Source: Actinomycetota bacterium
GTDB lineage: Bacteria; Actinomycetota; Actinomycetes; S36-B12
Assembly (NCBI GenBank): GCA_947449035.1
Contig: CANFQC010000001.1
Coordinates: 1-64,000 of the forward strand
Length of the DNA: 64,000 nucleotides
Direction of reading: 5' to 3'
The translations under genes were made by a program, and so were the position numbers. Positions 59,364-64,000 of this stretch are shown one piece after another; position 1 is the stretch's first letter; every line of letters begins with the position of its first letter. A model generated the notes under the pieces. The model did not search any database and was not told where the DNA came from. It saw only the letters and a list, made by a program, of their open reading frames with translations.

Positions 59364-60503
59364 TTACTGAACGCCGTACTTGGTGCAGGCTGCCTTGAGC
59401 TCTGCGGTGGTGCAGATATCGGCTGCATTGGCGAAGCCATCAGCAACAACATCCTTGACCGAATCCGCGGTGATGCCCTGGGGAACCAGGAGAACCGAGG
59501 GAACGTCCTTGCCGCTGGTGCTATCGGCAGTCATGCCGGTCGCGAGTGCGTTTGCGGCTGCGGTGTCTCCCTTGGCCAGGTCAATCGCGAGCTGAGAAGC
59601 AGCTTCTGCTTCCTTCTTGATGGCCTTGTAGACCGTCATGCACTGGGTGCCGAGCAGCACGCGCTGCAGACCCTCAGTCGTGGCGTCCTGACCGGTGACC
59701 GGAATCTTGCCTGCCTGTCCGTTGCGATCGAGCACGGCAACAACTGCGCCACCGAGGCCATCATTTGCCGATGCGACACCGACGAAGTTGCCCTTGGCCT
59801 TGGTGTACATCTGCTCGAAGATGGTGCCGGCCTTGGTGTTGTCCCAGTCCGGTACCGACTGATCGTCGGCAACGGTGTAGCCGGCGTCCTTGATGACCTT
59901 CTCGTAGCCCTGCTTGAAGAGGGTTGCGTTGTTGTCGGTCGGCGAGCCATTGAGCAGTGCGACCGGGCCGGAGTTGTTTCCGTTTGCCTGCATGCACTTG
60001 ACGAGGCCCTCGCCGATGGTGGTGCCGACTGCCACGTTGTCGAAGGACACGTAGTAGGCCGCGCCGCCGCCCAGGGTCAGACGGTCGTAGTCGATGACCG
60101 GGACGCCCTGGTCATTCGCCTTCTTGATGACCGCTGCTGCCGAGGGGCTGTCGAGGTTTACCAGGAGGAGGACGTTAACGCCGCTGGCCAGCATCTGGTC
60201 TGCGATCGTGGCGAACTTCGCCTTGTCACCGTTTGCGTTCTGGATGTCGAAGTCAACACCGGCTGCGGTGAAGGCATCGCCGAGGAACTTGCGGTCTGCG
60301 GTCTCCCAGCGAGCAGAGGATGCTGAGTCGGGCAGGATGACGCCGACCTTGGCTGCAGTTGCTGCCGTGGAGGATGCGGCCGACGCTGCCGTCGATGCTG
60401 CTGCGCTGCTGCTGCTCGAGCTGCTGCTCGAGCTGCCACAGGCAGTGACGAGAAGTGATGCGACCGCGAGGCCGGCCACTGCTCCGATGATCTTGCGTGA
60501 CAT
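59364..60503 (-). CDS. xylF: Xylose-type ABC substrate-binding lipoprotein
   Basis: A 379-residue periplasmic-binding-protein-like lipoprotein. The lipobox LLVTACGSS is followed by a Ser/Ala linker of some 40 residues. The domain begins KVGVILPDSASSARWETADRKFLGDAF and contains PVIDYDRLTLG and CMTVYKAIKKEAEAAS, features of XylF. I start at ATG 60503 (MSRKIIG); the frame further upstream has no family similarity. It lies between xylA and xylG in the operon. Confidence 0.9.
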   Translation of the reverse strand: MSRKIIGAVAGLAVASLLVTACGSSSSSSSSSSAAASTAASAASSTAATAAKVGVILPDSASSARWETADRKFLGDAFTAAGVDFDIQNANGDKAKFATIADQMLASGVNVLLLVNLDSPSAAAVIKKANDQGVPVIDYDRLTLGGGAAYYVSFDNVAVGTTIGEGLVKCMQANGNNSGPVALLNGSPTDNNATLFKQGYEKVIKDAGYTVADDQSVPDWDNTKAGTIFEQMYTKAKGNFVGVASANDGLGGAVVAVLDRNGQAGKIPVTGQDATTEGLQRVLLGTQCMTVYKAIKKEAEAASQLAIDLAKGDTAAANALATGMTADSTSGKDVPSVLLVPQGITADSVKDVVADGFANAADICTTAELKAACTKYGVQ

Positions 60504-60565
60504 AAAGGTGTTTCCCTTCATTGTGTGGGTCATTCCATGATGTGGTGCGTGTTGGTTCGTGACTG

Positions 60566-61729
60566 CTAGATGCCGAGGATCCGGTCGATGACGAGTTGAT
60601 CCAGTGCTTCGTTCCCGTACCCCCGGGTTGCGAGGGATTGAGGATCGAAGCTCTCGTTCAGCAATGCCGATGCGGTTGCCGTGGAGTACGGGCCGACAGT
60701 CGGTACCGCGAGTTCCGGAACGCCGGCATTTGCCATTGCCTTGGTAACTCGGGGATCGTGGTCGAACTCGCGGGCCTTGGCCGCGAGTGCGAGGTAGGTG
60801 CGCATGCACCCGCGGGCGAAGTCCCAGATTCCGTCGCCGCCCTCATTGCGGTACGGACGGGCATCGAAATGCTTGGGACCGTCGTAGCCGGAGTTCTCGA
60901 GCAGGCGCACCAGGAAGAAGTCATCCTTGATGCCTTCGGAACCAAAGCGGAGATCCTGGTCGTAGCGCCCGATCTTCTGATCGTTCAGGTCGATGTGGAA
61001 CAGCTTCTTCTGCCAGAGCGCCTGTGCGACACCCTGGTAGAAGCTGAGTCCGGCCATGGTCTCGTGGGCGACCTCAGGATTCAGGCCGACCATCTCGGGA
61101 TGCTCGAGCATCTCGATGAAGGCCATTGCGTGGCCAATGGTGGGCAGGAAGGTATCGCCGCGAGGCTCATTGGGCTTGGGCTCGATGGCAAAGCGAATGT
61201 CGTAGCCCTTGTCGACGACGTAGCCACAAAGGAAGTCCATGGCCTCCTTGTAACGGGAGAGTGCGTCACCGGGCTCCTTGCTTGCGGCTGACTCCACACC
61301 CTCGCGGCCACCCCAGAGAACGTAGGTCGGGGCTCCAAGCTCTGCCGCTACGTCAAGGTTGCGGAGGGTCTTCTGGATCGCCAGGCGGCGCACGTCACGA
61401 TCATTGGACGTAAATGCACCGTCCTTGAACATTGGATGCCAGAACAGGTTCGTGGTCGCCATTGAGCAGACGATGCCGGTCTCTTCGAGACCCTTCTTGA
61501 AGCGATCGAGCTCAGCGCGGCGCTGGGACTCAGGGGCGCCGAAGGTCATGAGATCGTCATCGTGGAAGCTGACGCCCCAGGCGCCGATGTCGGCGAGCCC
61601 ACGAATGAAATCGACCGGGTCGATCGGGGGGCGAGTCGCGTCGCCGAAGGGATCGCGGCCGGGGTGACCAATGGTCCAGAGGCCGAAGGCAAACTTGTGC
61701 TCTGGCTTCGGGGTCAGGTCGTCGGACAT
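60566..61729 (-). CDS. xylA: Xylose isomerase, actinomycete (class I) type
   Basis: It converts D-xylose to D-xylulose. The 387-residue length and N-terminus ([22 protein letters not shown]) are those of Streptomyces-type enzymes. The catalytic His is in [10 protein letters not shown], the metal-binding Glu in [11 protein letters not shown], and the metal-2 region is HIDLNDQ. GGAGAG precedes the ATG at 61729. It is the first gene of the xyl operon; xylulokinase is encoded separately at 37011-38393. Confidence 0.95.
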   Translation of the reverse strand: MSDDLTPKPEHKFAFGLWTIGHPGRDPFGDATRPPIDPVDFIRGLADIGAWGVSFHDDDLMTFGAPESQRRAELDRFKKGLEETGIVCSMATTNLFWHPMFKDGAFTSNDRDVRRLAIQKTLRNLDVAAELGAPTYVLWGGREGVESAASKEPGDALSRYKEAMDFLCGYVVDKGYDIRFAIEPKPNEPRGDTFLPTIGHAMAFIEMLEHPEMVGLNPEVAHETMAGLSFYQGVAQALWQKKLFHIDLNDQKIGRYDQDLRFGSEGIKDDFFLVRLLENSGYDGPKHFDARPYRNEGGDGIWDFARGCMRTYLALAAKAREFDHDPRVTKAMANAGVPELAVPTVGPYSTATASALLNESFDPQSLATRGYGNEALDQLVIDRILGI

Positions 61730-61774
61730 CAACTCTCCACTCGCCCAGACGGGCATCGACTCACGGACATCGCA

Positions 61775-61797
61775 ATATGTTGCGAGCCACAACATAT
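61775..61797. promoter_or_regulatory. Candidate XylR/ROK operator upstream of xylA
   Basis: ATATGTTG-N7-CAACATAT is a perfect inverted repeat 46 bases upstream of the xylA start. Its arm-spacer-arm layout resembles operators of ROK repressors. The rest of the 61730-61976 gap holds a looser repeat (GGCTGTT at 61841, AACAGCC at 61873) and the ribosome site of the ABC1 kinase gene. Confidence 0.6.
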
Positions 61798-61976
61798 GCA
61801 AGACACCCATATCGCGCAAGGCGAATTTGGTCACAAATTAGGCTGTTCTCATAACGATTTGGCAACAGGCAAAACAGCCGCCTACTCGGTTTTCCAATAA
61901 CGCGAGGCGGCGCACGGATGTAAGCGGATACGGTCTCACTCCACTCGTCACTCGTAATCCGGCACAAAGGAAGTAC

Positions 61977-63668
61977 ATGGACGTCCTGCAGGGACTTGAG
62001 AACCGCTCCCCGATGTTCTCCCTCGTCGAGAACCGGGCTCGAGCCGAGTTCATCGTCTCGGTGATCATCAAGTACGGCCTTGCCGACGCCATGACCCTTG
62101 AGGGCCATCCGCTGCTCGTGCAGTTGGCGGGTAAGACGAAGCCGGATCCCGCCTTGATGGCGATGAGCCGCGGTGAGCGACTTCGCAGCGCCATGCAGGA
62201 GCTCGGCACCACTTTCATCAAGATCGGTCAGCTACTCAGTACACGTGCTGATCTCGTCGGACCGGAAATCGCCGAAGCATTGAGTGCACTCCAGGCTGAT
62301 GATCCCGCTGATACCCCGGAGCAGATCACCGCGACCGTCACGACGGATCTAAAGATGTCCCTTGATGAGGCCTTCTCTTCCTTCACCCTCGTTCCCCTCG
62401 CCTCCGCATCAGTGGGGCAGGTCTGTAAGGCCGTCACTCTCGATGGCACTGATGTCGTGGTCAAGGTGCGTCACGACGGCGTCCCCGAGGTAGTCGCTCA
62501 GGATCTTGCGATCCTCAATGCACTCGCAGCCCTGCTCGAAAAGGATGTCGCGGCAACGCGCGTGCTTCAGCCCGTTCAGGTCGCGCATCAACTCTCGACG
62601 AGCTTGACCGACGAGCTCGACTTCCGTCGTGAACTCGGGAACTTGGTGCGCATCTCCGCAAACTTCGCAGGTAACGACACGTATGTATTCCCGACCCCGT
62701 TCCCTGAACTCTCCGGCGAATCTGTTCTGACTGAGAGCATGCTCGACGGCACACGCTTCTCATCGATCATCAACAACCTCGCGGTCGAGCAGGCAAACGA
62801 CATCATTCGCATGATCGCCAACATGTACTTCCAGATGATCTTCGTCGATGGCCTCTTCCACGCTGATCCTCACCCGGGCAATCTGTTGATCCTCGATGAT
62901 GGCCGATTGGGCGTGCTCGACTTCGGCAAGTGCGGACGACTGCGCGATGGCATGCGCGAGGCTTTCATTGACTTCCTCGCCAGTGTGCTCACCGGCGATA
63001 TCGAGGAGTCCACTCGCTGCATGCTGAAGGTTTCGCCGGGTCCGTCGGATCTTGATGAGACGCGGCTGCAGGCGGACCTCGAGGGCTGGATCGAAACCTA
63101 CTTCCCCGGAACTAAGGGAAGCGCGACCATGCATGCCGACCTTGGCTCCGCAATCGCTGCACTCTTGGACATCGTTCGGCAGTACAACCTCCGCATGCCC
63201 ACCGACATGTCACTGATGCTGATCGTGGTCATGCAGCTGCAGGGAATTCTCCAGGAATCAGGCAGCTCGCTCACTTTGACCGAGTTGCTCATGCCCTTCG
63301 CCCAGGAGATCCAGAAGGAACGCATGTCGCCCAAGCGATTGATGCGCAAGGCTCTCGGCACAGCACATCGTTGGGAACACCTCATCGAAGTGCTCCCTGG
63401 CGACCTCACCCGCCTGCTGGAGGCCACGAGTCGTGGCGAGCTCAAAGTTCCGCTCACGATCAATGGCATCGATCGACCGGTGAACCGACTCGCCTACGCA
63501 CTTGTCGCGACCGCCACTATCAATGGCACCGCTCAGATGCTCTCTCGTAAGGCCGGGCCAACTGTGGGTCGCGTATCGGTTCCCGGGCTGATCGGCACGG
63601 CAGCGTCCGCCTACCTTGGGTATCACGTCATTCGCGCGATTCACAAGGCCGGCGGACTCTCGCAGTAG
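61977..63668 (+). CDS. ABC1/UbiB (AarF)-family atypical kinase
   Basis: A 563-residue protein-kinase-like protein. TFIKIGQLLSTRADLVG is the KxGQ motif unique to the family. VVVKVRHDGV supplies the ATP-site lysine, LFHADPHPGNLLIL the catalytic loop and VLDFGKCG the DFG. Two hydrophobic C-terminal segments (ALVATATINGTA; VPGLIGTAASAYLGYHVIRAI) suggest membrane anchoring. UbiB proteins support quinone or lipid metabolism; actinomycetes use menaquinone, so the exact role is open. AAGGAAG lies just before the ATG. It is divergent from xylA. Confidence 0.9.
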   Translation: MDVLQGLENRSPMFSLVENRARAEFIVSVIIKYGLADAMTLEGHPLLVQLAGKTKPDPALMAMSRGERLRSAMQELGTTFIKIGQLLSTRADLVGPEIAEALSALQADDPADTPEQITATVTTDLKMSLDEAFSSFTLVPLASASVGQVCKAVTLDGTDVVVKVRHDGVPEVVAQDLAILNALAALLEKDVAATRVLQPVQVAHQLSTSLTDELDFRRELGNLVRISANFAGNDTYVFPTPFPELSGESVLTESMLDGTRFSSIINNLAVEQANDIIRMIANMYFQMIFVDGLFHADPHPGNLLILDDGRLGVLDFGKCGRLRDGMREAFIDFLASVLTGDIEESTRCMLKVSPGPSDLDETRLQADLEGWIETYFPGTKGSATMHADLGSAIAALLDIVRQYNLRMPTDMSLMLIVVMQLQGILQESGSSLTLTELLMPFAQEIQKERMSPKRLMRKALGTAHRWEHLIEVLPGDLTRLLEATSRGELKVPLTINGIDRPVNRLAYALVATATINGTAQMLSRKAGPTVGRVSVPGLIGTAASAYLGYHVIRAIHKAGGLSQ

Positions 63669-63686
63669 AAGCCGCGATCGTCTCGA

Positions 63687-64000
63687 TCAGGTGACGGAGC
63701 GAATCAACTTCTTGTTGATGAACTCCTCGATACCCAAGGTGCCGAGCTCGCGGCCAAAGCCGGAGCGCTTGGTGCCACCGAATGGCAGATCGGGTGCGTC
63801 GAGACCAACACCGTTGATGAACACCATGCCGGTGTCGAGCTTGTTGGCCACACGGATCGCTTGCGCCTGATCGGTTGTAAAGACATACGAGCCGAGACCA
63901 TAAGGAGTGTCGTTCGCGATGCGGATGGCATCGTCTTCGTCCTTCGCGCGGTATACCTGCGCCACCGGACCGAAGAGCTCCTCGCGGTAAGCAGGGTTAT
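63687..64000 (-). CDS. Aldehyde dehydrogenase, C-terminal part (runs off the window)
   Basis: The frame is open to the window edge (…EELFGPVAQVYRAKDEDDA) and ends LGIEEFINKKLIRSVT, so the last ~104 residues are seen. AIRIANDTPYGLGSYVFT, GMVFINGVGLDAPDLPFGGTKRSGFGRELG and the E-L-F-G-P-V segment match the succinate-semialdehyde dehydrogenase (GabD)-like branch. The catalytic Cys is outside the window, so specificity cannot be judged. GABA catabolism downstream of a PuuD-like hydrolase would need such an enzyme; this link is speculative. Confidence 0.87.
   Translation of the reverse strand, partial: NPAYREELFGPVAQVYRAKDEDDAIRIANDTPYGLGSYVFTTDQAQAIRVANKLDTGMVFINGVGLDAPDLPFGGTKRSGFGRELGTLGIEEFINKKLIRSVT

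Noticed and set aside
61841-61879. GGCTGTT…AACAGCC repeat as terminator
   Set aside because: The arms are 7 bases with a 25-base loop and lie between divergent genes, so a terminator makes no sense; chance or a weak regulatory site is more likely.
1-64000. Insertion sequences, prophage, integrase or attachment sites
   Set aside because: No transposase or integrase motif, terminal inverted repeats with target duplications, or tRNA gene was seen. The region appears to be stable chromosome, although I could not compute compositional shifts.

Overview
The window is a gene-dense stretch of high-GC DNA that looks like a chromosome segment of an actinomycete (Actinomycetota). The evidence is frequent GTG starts and 4-base ATGA/GTGA overlaps, a MutT1-type Nudix plus histidine-phosphatase fusion, divergent glgC/glgA, an MDMPI-type mycothiol-dependent protein, an F420-type luciferase-like oxidoreductase, and promoters whose -10 box lies 6-8 bases before the start codon (leaderless mRNAs). 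I cannot name the genus. I see no rRNA, tRNA, CRISPR, transposase or phage gene. No gap without a gene exceeds 300 bases; the longest is 61730-61976.

Layout. 1-6.2 kb is housekeeping: the end of a CHAD protein, mutT1, a secreted trypsin-like protease, glgC/glgA and a DMT exporter. 6.2-35 kb is a large catabolic region. It holds two acyl-CoA-dehydrogenase-family proteins, a class III CoA-transferase, an aryl-CoA ligase, two cytochrome P450s, three glutamine-synthetase-like ligases, three class I glutamine amidotransferases, an amino-acid/amine permease, PurU, and an acetoacetate-decarboxylase-like enzyme. It also holds an alpha/beta-hydrolase next to a protein that closely resembles 2,5-dihydroxypyridine dioxygenase NicX, and an operon hpaE-hpaD-FAH hydrolase-ferredoxin-ferredoxin reductase. 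35-44 kb has an unrecognised protein, an L,D-transpeptidase, xylulokinase, a polar amino-acid ABC transporter, a diaminopimelate-decarboxylase-type enzyme and a NuoF-like/ferredoxin pair. 44-54 kb has FucU, a split transketolase, an amidohydrolase, a sulfatase, two DUF202 proteins and a nitrate/taurine-type ABC transporter. 54-62 kb is a xylose locus (xylA-xylF-xylG-xylH-ROK regulator-aldose epimerase, all on the minus strand). The window ends with an ABC1/UbiB kinase and the C-terminus of an aldehyde dehydrogenase.

How it fits together. The pairing of GS-like ligases with glutamine amidotransferases is the known arrangement for amine catabolism through gamma-glutamyl intermediates (polyamine Puu, isopropylamine Ipu and aniline Atd pathways). 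Here it is mixed with ring-cleavage enzymes (NicX-like and HpaD) and P450 monooxygenases, which suggests breakdown of one or more N-containing aromatic or heterocyclic compounds.

The most notable observation is a shared 24-base palindrome (AGATCGTT-N8-AACGATCT and variants). It occurs at six promoters: those of the permease, the decarboxylase-like gene/TetR, GS3-purU/amidotransferase, P450-2/MarR, PuuD-like/hpaE operon, and the distant ABC transporter at 50.6 kb. This predicts a single regulon, with the MarR or TetR protein encoded inside it as candidate regulator. The substrate is not determined by the sequence.
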